Notes under the pieces: model-generated | Seen by the model: only the letters and a program-made list of their open reading frames with translations | What the model was told of the DNA's origin: nothing | The model's database searches: none | Part shown: piece after piece, positions 1-6,355 of the stretch | How the letters are laid out: each line of letters begins with the position of its first letter | How positions within the stretch are numbered: the stretch's first letter is position 1 | Origin: Acidobacteriota bacterium | GTDB lineage: Bacteria; Acidobacteriota; Thermoanaerobaculia; Thermoanaerobaculales; Sulfomarinibacteraceae | Reading direction: 5' to 3' | Length of the DNA stretch: 11,611 bases | Assembly: GCA_030637805.1 (NCBI GenBank) | Contig: DAOWFV010000131.1 | Coordinates: forward strand, 1-11,611 | Made by a program: the position numbers and the translations under genes

Positions 1-423
1 CTGGGAGCCGACGGGCCACCGTGCAACAACCGGCTGTCGATTTTCCACGAGATGGGCCTGGCTTCCACTCTTCATGGCCTCCGTCACGGGCCGTCCGCTC
101 TCGGCGCCTGGACGGTCCTGGCGATGGCCACCCGTGACGCCGCGGCGGCGCTCCACCTCGAGACCGAGATCGGGACGCTGGAGGGGGGCAAGGTCGCGGA
201 CCTGGTGGTGGTCGACCTGGAGGGTTGGTCGGCGCTGCCCGGAGGCGATCCCGCGGGAAGGATAGTATATGGCGGAAGCGCAGCGGATGTGCGTCACGTC
301 GTGGTGGACGGCCGTCCGCTCGTAGTCGACGGGGCTCTCACCAGCGTCGATGCCGGGGCACTGCGTGAGCGGATCGCGAAGGCCTGGGAGGCCACCCGCC
401 GACGAATGGGGGAACAGAAATGA
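1..423 (+). CDS. Amidohydrolase (MtaD/SsnA/AtzA-type deaminase), 3' part only
   Basis: This is the C-terminal 140 residues of a metal-dependent amidohydrolase; the gene begins before the window and is open from base 1. The visible start LGADG followed by CNN and an FxEM segment matches the late barrel strand of the MtaD/SsnA/N-ethylammeline-chlorohydrolase group, where the Asp of GxDG (residue 4 here) binds the metal. It is followed by the helix with TRDAAAAL and by EIGTLEGGKVADLVVVD (residues 54-70), the usual return to the beta-sandwich domain. Members deaminate purine-related or triazine-like compounds such as 5'-deoxyadenosine, methylthioadenosine, S-adenosylhomocysteine or guanine. The substrate cannot be told from this part, because the N-terminal HxH motif and most of the pocket lie outside. 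The stop codon overlaps the next gene's start. The family is confident; the exact activity is not. Confidence 0.88.
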   Translation: MGADGPPCNNRLSIFHEMGLASTLHGLRHGPSALGAWTVLAMATRDAAAALHLETEIGTLEGGKVADLVVVDLEGWSALPGGDPAGRIVYGGSAADVRHVVVDGRPLVVDGALTSVDAGALRERIAKAWEATRRRMGEQK

Positions 424-1274
424 AGATCGGCACCTCGCGAGTCAGTATCGACCAGCTGGACCGCCTCCTCACCCAGAAGGAGTACGCCAAGGCTCTCGCA
501 GCGATCGCCGCCGAGCTCCGGCGCCGCCCGGGCCAGCTCAACCTGCACCTGCGTCAGGCCGAGATCCTCAACCTCCAGGGTGAGCGTGGGCGGGCGATAG
601 ACGTCTATCGAGAGATTGCCGAGAGCCAGGCGCGGGATGGTTTCTACGCCCGGGCGATCGCGGTCTACAAGAAGATCCACCGCCTTGATCCCGAGCAAGA
701 GATAGAAGCCGAGCTCGCTCGCCTGATCGAGGAGGACCGACAGAGCAAAGTCGGTTCCAGCCGCTCACGTGGTGCAGGCCGCCTGGCAGGCGAGTCCTCG
801 TCGGATCTGGCCCGAGCGGCCGAGGAGGAGCAAGAGCTCAAGGAGCTGCACGCCTCCTCCCTCTTCTCGTCCTTCGAACGCGAGGCACTGGAGAAGATCA
901 TTTCCTCGACCGAGCTTCGCTCCTTCAAGGAGGGCGACATTATCGTCACCGAAGAAGAGCGGGGATCGAGCCTGTTTCTGATCGTCGGCGGATCGGTCAA
1001 GGTTTTCACGCGGACCGACGAGGGCGGTAACCTGCCTCTGGCCGAGCTCGGACCGGGCGATTTCTTCGGCGAGGTCTCCCTTCTGACCGGCAGACCCCGA
1101 ACCGCCACCATCACCGCCAGCTCTCCGGTCACCGCCATCGAGCTCGATCACGACAGCGTTGAACGCATCGCCGAGGACCACCCCGAGGTGCACCAGGTCC
1201 TCGAGGACTTTTACAACCGAAGGGCGCAGCACACGGTGGAGGCCGTGATTCGACGGATGCGTGGCGATAACTGA
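420..1274 (+). CDS. TPR and cyclic-nucleotide-binding domain protein
   Basis: This is a 284-residue soluble protein. Residues about 10-90 form two or three TPR-like helical hairpins (QKEYAKALAAI, GERGRAIDVYREI, DGFYARAIAVYKKI). A charged linker of about 100-145 follows, then a cyclic-nucleotide-binding beta-roll at about 147-265. The phosphate-binding cassette lies at 213-230 with FGE (216-218) and Arg227 before TAT, so cAMP or cGMP binding is possible. No CRP-type helix-turn-helix, kinase or channel follows; the protein ends about 20 residues after the roll. It is therefore not a transcription factor, and may act as a nucleotide-gated adaptor through its TPRs (inference). The ATG overlaps the previous stop as ATGA, with a GGGGGAA ribosome-binding site at 408-414, so translation is probably coupled to the deaminase. 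The partner is unknown. Confidence 0.88.
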   Translation: MKIGTSRVSIDQLDRLLTQKEYAKALAAIAAELRRRPGQLNLHLRQAEILNLQGERGRAIDVYREIAESQARDGFYARAIAVYKKIHRLDPEQEIEAELARLIEEDRQSKVGSSRSRGAGRLAGESSSDLARAAEEEQELKELHASSLFSSFEREALEKIISSTELRSFKEGDIIVTEEERGSSLFLIVGGSVKVFTRTDEGGNLPLAELGPGDFFGEVSLLTGRPRTATITASSPVTAIELDHDSVERIAEDHPEVHQVLEDFYNRRAQHTVEAVIRRMRGDN

Positions 1275-1286
1275 GCTGATTGCCCG

Positions 1287-1811
1287 GTGGCGATACGACC
1301 GATTCTCATTTTCGGAGATCTCCGCCTGGAGGCGACCAACGAGGCCGTCGAGCACTTCGGGTCCGAACTCCACAGACTCGTCGACGATCTCTTCGAGACC
1401 GGCTGGCGGGCCCCCGGCCTCGGTCTGGCCGCTCCCCAGGTCGGCGTAAATATCCGCCTGGCGACAATCGACCTGTCGGTGGGTACGGACCCGGACGCCC
1501 GGATCGTCCTCGCCAACCCCGAGATCGTCGACCGCCGGGGCAAAATCAGAATCGAGGAGGGCTGCCTCTCCTTCCCGGGCCTGTTCACGAACATCGAAAG
1601 GCCTACGGAGGTCCGCGTCCGGGCGCAGGACGAGCACGGCGTCCTCAGGGAGATGGAGGCCGACGGCCTCCTCGCCCAGGCCGTCTGTCACGAATTGGAC
1701 CACCTCGACGGAGTGCTCCTCGTGCACCACCTACGCGGCTTGAAGCGCCGCCTTTTCATGCGCAAGGTGGAGAAGATGCGGAAGCTCGGCGTGTGGCGAG
1801 AAACCGCTTAA
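1287..1811 (+). CDS. def: Peptide deformylase
   Basis: This 174-residue enzyme removes the N-formyl group from nascent proteins in the cytoplasm, using a metal ion. All three family motifs are present: GLGLAAPQ (44-51), EGCLS (91-95, with Cys93 as metal ligand) and HELDH (135-139, with His135 and His139 as ligands and Glu136 as catalytic base). The length is normal for bacterial deformylases. The N-terminus reads M-A-I-R-P-I-L from a GTG start, 12 bases after the preceding stop, with only a weak GAG upstream, so translation may depend on readthrough from the gene before. The Gly-Asp after the first strand lacks the common Pro-x-Leu-Arg continuation, a minor divergence. No fmt gene follows, unlike the common def-fmt pair. 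Confidence 0.96.
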   Translation: MAIRPILIFGDLRLEATNEAVEHFGSELHRLVDDLFETGWRAPGLGLAAPQVGVNIRLATIDLSVGTDPDARIVLANPEIVDRRGKIRIEEGCLSFPGLFTNIERPTEVRVRAQDEHGVLREMEADGLLAQAVCHELDHLDGVLLVHHLRGLKRRLFMRKVEKMRKLGVWRETA

Positions 1812-2070
1812 GAAAATTAGGAATTAGGAATTAGGAATTAGGAATTACCGGCGCGGGGAGGCGACGGAAGGTTCTTGGCGTGAGTTGCCCGCGTTTGAAC
1901 GTTCCGACCGGACACGAGTGTCGAGGGATTTCGGATTTCACATTTTTCGGCAGGGGGAGGCGGGGGTGGGTCACGGCGCCCGCCCTGGCCACGGCGTAGC
2001 CCGAAGGGCGAAGCCGGGAGGGCGCCAGTAATTAAGAATTGAAAATTGAGAATTGAGAATTATTTGAGCG
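1812..2070. repeat. Gene-free spacer with three A+T-rich heptad runs
   Basis: This 259-base gap between the convergent def and dnaJ-like genes holds no credible gene. Three runs have a 7-bp period. Run 1 (1815-1847) is AATTAGG repeated about 4.6 times. Run 2 (1927-1948) is GATTTCG, GATTTCA and a related CATTTTT. Run 3 (2030-2062) is AATTAAG, AATTGAA, AATTGAG, AATTGAG, AATTA. Runs 1 and 3 lie in the same orientation and both fit AATTRRR. The G+C-rich DNA between them includes a hairpin at 1975-2026. Such heptads in a G+C-rich genome recall the short tandemly repeated repetitive sequences (STRR) of cyanobacteria. Whether this is a dispersed element bounded by the heptads cannot be decided from one copy. 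Confidence 0.8.
1975..2026. repeat. Imperfect G+C-rich inverted repeat between heptad runs
   Basis: The outer arms begin GGCGCCC on the left and end GGGCGCC on the right, with mismatches further in. Inside, GCCC (1999-2002), GAA, GGGC (2006-2009) forms a small perfect stem with a three-base loop. No T-run follows on either strand, so it is not a classical intrinsic terminator, although it could help end transcription of the convergent def and dnaJ-like genes. It may equally be the structured core of a repetitive element. Confidence 0.45.
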
Positions 2071-3099
2071 TCAAATCCCGCTGGGGAGACCCGCTCGGGG
2101 ATTGCCCTCGTAAAGCTCGGAGATGCTCCGCGCCGTCTCCTCGCCTGCCGGCGAGACCACTTTGGGCACCACGATCTGGACTGTATAGAGGTGGTCGCCA
2201 AAGGCTCGGGTCTTCATGTTGCGAACCCCCTTGCCGCGCAGGCGGAAGGTCCGTCCGGAGTTGGTCCCCGCAGGGATCTTCGCCCGCACCGGACCGTGGA
2301 CCGTGCCGACCTCGACCTCACCTCCACGATAGGCCTCCGAGAAGGTCACGGGAATCGTGGTGCGGATATCGTCTCCATCCCGCTTGAAGAAGCTGTCCGC
2401 CCGAACCCGGACGCGAACGAAGAGATCTCCGGGCTTGCCTCCACCCCGCCCCTCGGCCCCCTTGCCGGCGACGCGAACGCGCTGACCGTCGGCCACGCCC
2501 TCGGGAATCTTCACCCGCAGCCGCTCGGTGGAAATCACGACTCCGGCGCCATGGCAACTCGGGCAGGGCCGCCCGCCACTACTTCCGTCACCACCGCAGG
2601 TTGTGCAGCCGACCTGCCGCTGAACCGGTATCGTGACGCTAGTGCCTTGCACCGCATGGGCAAACTCGATCTCGACCTCGAGTTCTTGATCCGCCCCCCG
2701 GCGGGTCCGGCGCCGCGCCTGCCCGGCACGAGCCCCTCCGAAAAACTCGCCGAAGAGATCGCTGAGATCATGGAACCCTCCGGTGGCACCGGCAAAATCA
2801 TCGACATTGACCCGGAAGCCCCCAGCATCCTGCCATCCGGCCCCCGCCTGGCGAAAGGGATCGTAGGAGACTCCGGGATCGCCATCGACGCGGCCAAAGG
2901 TGTTGTACTGCGATCGCTTCTCCGGATCGGAGAGCACCGCATACGCCTCTTGGATCTCCTTGAACCTCTTCTCCGCTTCGGGATTGTCGGCGTTCACGTC
3001 GGGGTGGAACTTGCGCGCCAGTTTTCGGTACGCCTTCTTGATCTCCTTGGCGTCCGCACTGCGCTTCACCCCGAGCGTCTTGTAGTAGTCCGCGGCCAC
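2071..3099 (-). CDS. DnaJ-like co-chaperone with reduced zinc finger
   Basis: This is a 342-residue J-domain co-chaperone expected to stimulate DnaK ATPase and deliver clients. The J domain spans 4-70 (DYYKTLGV, HPD at 32-34, then QYNTFGR). A Gly/Phe-rich region covers about 70-130. Two substrate-binding beta domains follow (about 136-275 and 276-342). Classical DnaJ has four CxxCxGxG motifs; here only two are present, CTTCGGDG (Cys165, Cys168) and CPSCHGAG (Cys179, Cys182), enough for one zinc site. It lies between DnaJ and zinc-free CbpA. The start is GTG at 3099, not the in-frame TTG at 3111: GGGAGGA at 3103-3109 lies just upstream, inside the longer reading, and the product then begins M-A-A-D-Y-Y as is typical. 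It stands alone, with no dnaK or grpE beside it. Confidence 0.92.
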   Translation of the reverse strand: MAADYYKTLGVKRSADAKEIKKAYRKLARKFHPDVNADNPEAEKRFKEIQEAYAVLSDPEKRSQYNTFGRVDGDPGVSYDPFRQAGAGWQDAGGFRVNVDDFAGATGGFHDLSDLFGEFFGGARAGQARRRTRRGADQELEVEIEFAHAVQGTSVTIPVQRQVGCTTCGGDGSSGGRPCPSCHGAGVVISTERLRVKIPEGVADGQRVRVAGKGAEGRGGGKPGDLFVRVRVRADSFFKRDGDDIRTTIPVTFSEAYRGGEVEVGTVHGPVRAKIPAGTNSGRTFRLRGKGVRNMKTRAFGDHLYTVQIVVPKVVSPAGEETARSISELYEGNPRAGLPSGI

Positions 3100-3152
3100 G
3101 CTTCCTCCCAAATGCTCTCGGGCGCCTCGCCTCCCTCATTCGGCCCTAAAGA

Positions 3153-3181
3153 AATATGAGCGAGAACCTATAATATTTCAA
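3153..3181 (-). promoter_or_regulatory. Candidate promoter for dnaJ-like gene, possibly heat-shock type
   Basis: On the minus strand TTGAAA (3176-3181) is followed after 17 bases by CATATT (3153-3158), a fair housekeeping-sigma match. The same stretch also fits the sigma32 pattern: TTGAAA, 14 bases, then GCTCATAT, against CCCCATnT. The GTG start lies about 54 bases downstream. No CIRCE (HrcA) element is visible. Whether this organism has a sigma32 is unknown. Confidence 0.45.
3169..3174 (+). promoter_or_regulatory. TATAAT -10 element, divergent side
   Basis: A perfect TATAAT lies on the plus strand within the dnaJ-like promoter region, about 60 bases before the kinase start. No acceptable -35 sits 16-18 bases upstream (CTAAAG at the 17-base position), so it would need an activator. 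It overlaps the minus-strand promoter, so the two would compete for polymerase if both are used. Confidence 0.3.
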
Positions 3182-3221
3182 CCTCTGGCCCACAAAGATC
3201 AGAATCGCTCCACGGGTGCCG

Positions 3222-3227
3222 TAGAAT
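3222..3227 (+). promoter_or_regulatory. TAGAAT -10 element placed for a leaderless kinase mRNA
   Basis: TAGAAT ends 6 bases before the A of the kinase ATG at 3234, the spacing at which transcription would begin at or next to the start codon. The kinase has no Shine-Dalgarno sequence, and an in-frame TAG at 3222-3224 excludes an earlier start, both consistent with a leaderless message. No good -35 is present. The alternative is the TATAAT at 3169. Confidence 0.3.
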
Positions 3228-3233
3228 GACGTA

Positions 3234-5777
3234 ATGGATCAGGCAGCCCTGTCGCTCCTCCTCGTCGCCGCTCTCCCATCACGGGTAAGGCGATCTCTCC
3301 TGCCTCTGCTTCTCGGGCTTTTCCTGGCTGCTGCTTTCAACATCCCGTGGATTGCCGATTTCTTGACCGGTTCAGAATCCCCGGACCAACGGCTGTTCCG
3401 GTTTCTCGAGGACCCAACGGTTTCCGTCATCGCCAACCTGCTGGCCGGGATCCTCATCGTCTGGGGACTCATCCAACTTCTCCGGTCAGGCAGTGGCAGG
3501 GAGCGCCTGGTACGGACCCTGGTCAGCCGGGGAGATTACATCGGAGCCGCGCAGATGCACGCCCAGGGCGGCGACCTGCGCCGCGCCCTGGCCATGTACC
3601 GTAAGGGGAAGTCGTGGAACGACGCGGCGCGCGTCGCCCTCGAGCTAGGCCGAGACCGCGAAGGCGCGGACCTTCTCCGCCGCGCCGGCGGACACCATCT
3701 CGGGGAGGCCGCCCGTCTCTATCGGCGGATCGGTGACAATTCGGGGGCTCAACGCTGCGACCGCGACCTTGCGCAGTGGCTGACCAGTCGTGGAAAGCAC
3801 GACGAGGCTGTGGAGGCCTGGCTGCGCGCCGGCCAACCCAAACGGGCGGCAAAGGCGGCAACGGTCGCCCTCGAAGAGGGACGCCTGGGATCTTCTCACC
3901 AGGCCTTGCGGGCGGCCCGCCGGGCGGTTGAACAGACCGGAGACCATCTCACGCTCGCCCGCCTGCACGAGGTCGAGGGCAACTGGCAGGCCGCCGCCCA
4001 TGCATGGCGAGCGGCGGGCCGGCCTGGGCCGGCTGCGGAAAACTTCCGAAAGGCGGGAATGTTGCATGAAGCCGCCGCTGCCGAGGCCGAGGCCGGCCAT
4101 CCTCAGGAGGCAGCTCAGCTCCGCATCCGCCAACTGGAGCGCCTGCGCGACCAGTTGCACATCTGTGAAGCACGTGGCGAGCCGGGACGCGAGGAGGCGG
4201 AACGCCTGCGGCTCGAGATTGACCAGGAGGCGGAGTCACTGGTCCCACTCCTCACCGAGCTGGGAATGCGAACCGAGATGATCGAGGTCCTCAGCGCATC
4301 CGGCCACGTCGAAGAGGCGATCGAAAAACTCGTGGAACAGGGCGAGGAGCAGGAAGCAGCCGATCTGGCAACAAACACCCAGCTGTGGCACGTCGCCGCG
4401 CCCATCCTCGAGCGACTCAATCGCTGGGGCGAAGCGAGCGATGTTCACGAGCTGGCCGGAAACATCGAGGCGGCGGCTCGCTGCGCCGAGAGCGCGGGCG
4501 AGGACGAGCGCGCACTCCAGCTCTACCGCAGTCTGGGCATGGCCGAACGTACGGCCCACTGCATGGCACGCCTGGGCTTTCTCCAGGACGCCCTGGTGGA
4601 GCTCCATCGGGCGGACATGATTGCCGAGGCATGTGATGTGTTGCAGAACCATCCCGGTCCAATCCCCGACATTCCGGATGTGGTGCTCGACATGGCGGAG
4701 TGGGCCCGTGACAACCGTTCCCGTGAGGTCGCCGTTGCCTGCCTGCAGAGGGCGGTCATCGGAGTGGCGCTTCAGCCCGGTCGTCTGGGGCCGGCCGTCG
4801 CCCTCGCCCACGAGCTGTACCACGCCGGTGAGCGGGCCCCGGCCCTCGCACAGCTCGAGCGAATCCTGGCCTTCGACTACTCATTCGAGCCCGCGCGAGC
4901 CCTGCGTACCGAGATCGAGTCCGCTCGCGAACCCGACCCGGCGAGCACGCGTCCGGCCACAGCCGAGGCCGGCGCCGAGCCGAAGTTCGAGCTGGCGACT
5001 CAACAACGGTACGAGATCCTCACCGAGCTCGGTCGCGGCGGGATGGGGGTCGTGTACAAGGCGCGCGATACCCGCTTAGAGCGCGACGTGGCGATCAAGG
5101 TCCTGCGAACCACTTCCGCCGAAGAGGCCGCACGGCTCGAACAGGAGGCGAAGGCCGCGGCCACCCTCAACCATCCCGGAATCGTCACTGTCTATGACTT
5201 CGAGGCCGGGTTCGACGGCTACTTCATCGCCATGGAGTTCGTCCCTGGAGAGGCCCTGGATCAGCTCTTGAAGACTGATCCCTCGCGCGTTCGCAGAGGG
5301 CTTCCGAAGTTGTTGCTGCGCCTCGCCGACGCCATCGCCTACGCCCATGCCCAGCACGTCATCCACCGCGACCTGAAGCCGGGGAACCTCCTGGTGACAC
5401 CGGATCACGAGGTCAAGATTCTCGACTTCGGAATCGCCGCACGCCTCGACAGCGCGGTCGGTGAAAGCTCTTCGATCTGCGGCACTCCCTTCTACATGGC
5501 CCCCGAGCAGATTCGCGGAGAGACGCCCACCCCGGCCACGGATATCTACGCCTTCGGCGCCACCGCCTTCCACCTCGCCACCGGGAGGCCGCCCTTCCAC
5601 ACCGGTAATGTCATCGATGCCCACCTGAATCAAGCCCCTCCCGACCCGCTCGAGTTCGCACCCGATCTCGAGCCCGAGCTCGGTCGCATCGTCCTTCGGT
5701 GTCTGGAGAAGAAGCCCGAGAACCGCTTTGCAGACGCACGGCAGCTGCGCACGGCCCTGGAGGCATTGTGCCGCTGA
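3234..5777 (+). CDS. Membrane-anchored alpha-solenoid Ser/Thr protein kinase
   Basis: This 847-residue protein has an N-terminal membrane anchor, a long helical-repeat region and a C-terminal Hanks-type kinase. Hydrophobic segments lie at about 20-40 and 62-84, each bordered by Arg-rich cytoplasmic sequence, placing the rest in the cytoplasm. Residues about 90-565 are Ala-rich helical hairpins (for example GDLRRALAMYRKGKSWNDAA) of TPR or clathrin-like type, suited to protein binding. The kinase (593-847) looks active: GRGGMG loop (600-605), Lys622, Glu638 in REA-like context, HRDLKPGN (711-718), DFG (731-733) and APE (756-758). The activation loop has Ser745-747 and Thr751 as possible phosphosites. 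Bacterial PknB-type kinases usually run kinase, membrane segment, sensor, so this order is reversed. It is first of three same-strand genes. The substrate is unknown. Confidence 0.93.
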   Translation: MDQAALSLLLVAALPSRVRRSLLPLLLGLFLAAAFNIPWIADFLTGSESPDQRLFRFLEDPTVSVIANLLAGILIVWGLIQLLRSGSGRERLVRTLVSRGDYIGAAQMHAQGGDLRRALAMYRKGKSWNDAARVALELGRDREGADLLRRAGGHHLGEAARLYRRIGDNSGAQRCDRDLAQWLTSRGKHDEAVEAWLRAGQPKRAAKAATVALEEGRLGSSHQALRAARRAVEQTGDHLTLARLHEVEGNWQAAAHAWRAAGRPGPAAENFRKAGMLHEAAAAEAEAGHPQEAAQLRIRQLERLRDQLHICEARGEPGREEAERLRLEIDQEAESLVPLLTELGMRTEMIEVLSASGHVEEAIEKLVEQGEEQEAADLATNTQLWHVAAPILERLNRWGEASDVHELAGNIEAAARCAESAGEDERALQLYRSLGMAERTAHCMARLGFLQDALVELHRADMIAEACDVLQNHPGPIPDIPDVVLDMAEWARDNRSREVAVACLQRAVIGVALQPGRLGPAVALAHELYHAGERAPALAQLERILAFDYSFEPARALRTEIESAREPDPASTRPATAEAGAEPKFELATQQRYEILTELGRGGMGVVYKARDTRLERDVAIKVLRTTSAEEAARLEQEAKAAATLNHPGIVTVYDFEAGFDGYFIAMEFVPGEALDQLLKTDPSRVRRGLPKLLLRLADAIAYAHAQHVIHRDLKPGNLLVTPDHEVKILDFGIAARLDSAVGESSSICGTPFYMAPEQIRGETPTPATDIYAFGATAFHLATGRPPFHTGNVIDAHLNQAPPDPLEFAPDLEPELGRIVLRCLEKKPENRFADARQLRTALEALCR

Positions 5778-5826
5778 CGGGCGCCGGCCCGATCGCTTCA
5801 TCCGCGCCTCACATTGGAGATCCCCG

Positions 5827-6348
5827 TTGCTGAGCGTACGCGAGGCATGGCGCCGCCCCGAGCTGCGCTTCCTGGCCCTCTTCCTGGCTATCCTCGGCGT
5901 GAGTTTCACCGCGATCGCCTTCAAGCCGGTCAACGATGCCATTGTTGTGCCCTATACCGCTTTCATCGCCAGGCTCTCCGGAGCGGTACTCCGTTTGCTC
6001 GGCGAGAACGCTACGGTCGATAGCTGTGTGGTCAGTTCGCCGCGGTTTGCGGTCACAATCTACAACGGCTGCAACGGACTCATCACCAGCCTCATCTTCA
6101 TCTCCGGGGTGCTCGCCTTCCCGGCCCGCTGGGGGGCGAAGGTCGCGGGAGTGGTCGGTGGCCTGGTGGCGATTCAGCTCATCAACCTCGTCCGCATCAT
6201 CTCGCTCTTTTACATCGGCATCTACCTGCCCAGGTTCTTCAACCAGTCTCACATCTTAATCTGGCAGTCGGTGGTGATTCTCGCCGGGGTAGCGTTGTGG
6301 GTGACATGGGCACACCGCTTCGCGGCCCCGGCGGTTGACCGCTCCTGA
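5827..6348 (+). CDS. Exosortase, XrtH-like
   Basis: This is a 173-residue multi-pass membrane transpeptidase of the exosortase/archaeosortase family. Such enzymes cut and process proteins carrying a C-terminal motif, transmembrane helix and basic tail. The three family residues are present: Cys82 in YNGCNG, Arg123 in NLVRI and His142 in FNQSHILIW. Its small size, the absence of an EpsI-type extension and the character of the next gene point to exosortase H, which handles IPTLxxWG-CTERM proteins; that subtype is inference. The start chosen is TTG at 5827, with GGAG at 5816-5819 and 7 bases of spacing, giving M-L-S-V-R-E-A-W. An ATG at 5728 in the same frame lies inside the kinase gene, and its extra residues are Arg-rich and unlike the family. 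It lies 49 bases after the kinase. No substrate is encoded in the window. Confidence 0.88.
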   Translation: MLSVREAWRRPELRFLALFLAILGVSFTAIAFKPVNDAIVVPYTAFIARLSGAVLRLLGENATVDSCVVSSPRFAVTIYNGCNGLITSLIFISGVLAFPARWGAKVAGVVGGLVAIQLINLVRIISLFYIGIYLPRFFNQSHILIWQSVVILAGVALWVTWAHRFAAPAVDRS

Positions 6349-6355
6349 TGGACTG

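Noticed and set aside
765..1730. A 321-residue minus-strand open frame across the cyclic-nucleotide-binding and deformylase genes
   Set aside because: It is antisense to two well-supported genes and shows no domain features.
1815..2062. CRISPR-like array
   Set aside because: The units are contiguous 7-mers without spacers and no cas genes are near.
2062..2076. Terminator hairpin at the dnaJ-like stop codon (ATTTGA, 3 bases, TCAAAT)
   Set aside because: It is a 6-bp A+T-rich stem with no T-run, too weak to call.
2191..3159. A 322-residue plus-strand open frame opposite the dnaJ-like gene
   Set aside because: The opposite strand has unmistakable J-domain and zinc-motif homology, and the plus-strand product resembles no family.
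3100..3233. CIRCE/HrcA operator before the dnaJ-like gene
   Set aside because: No TTAGCACTC inverted repeat is present.
5728..5826. Upstream ATG start for the exosortase
   Set aside because: It lies within the kinase gene, adds an Arg-rich stretch unlike exosortases, and a TTG with GGAG at good spacing lies at 5827.
5076..5942. A 288-residue minus-strand open frame opposite the kinase domain
   Set aside because: It mirrors conserved kinase motifs and has no features of its own.
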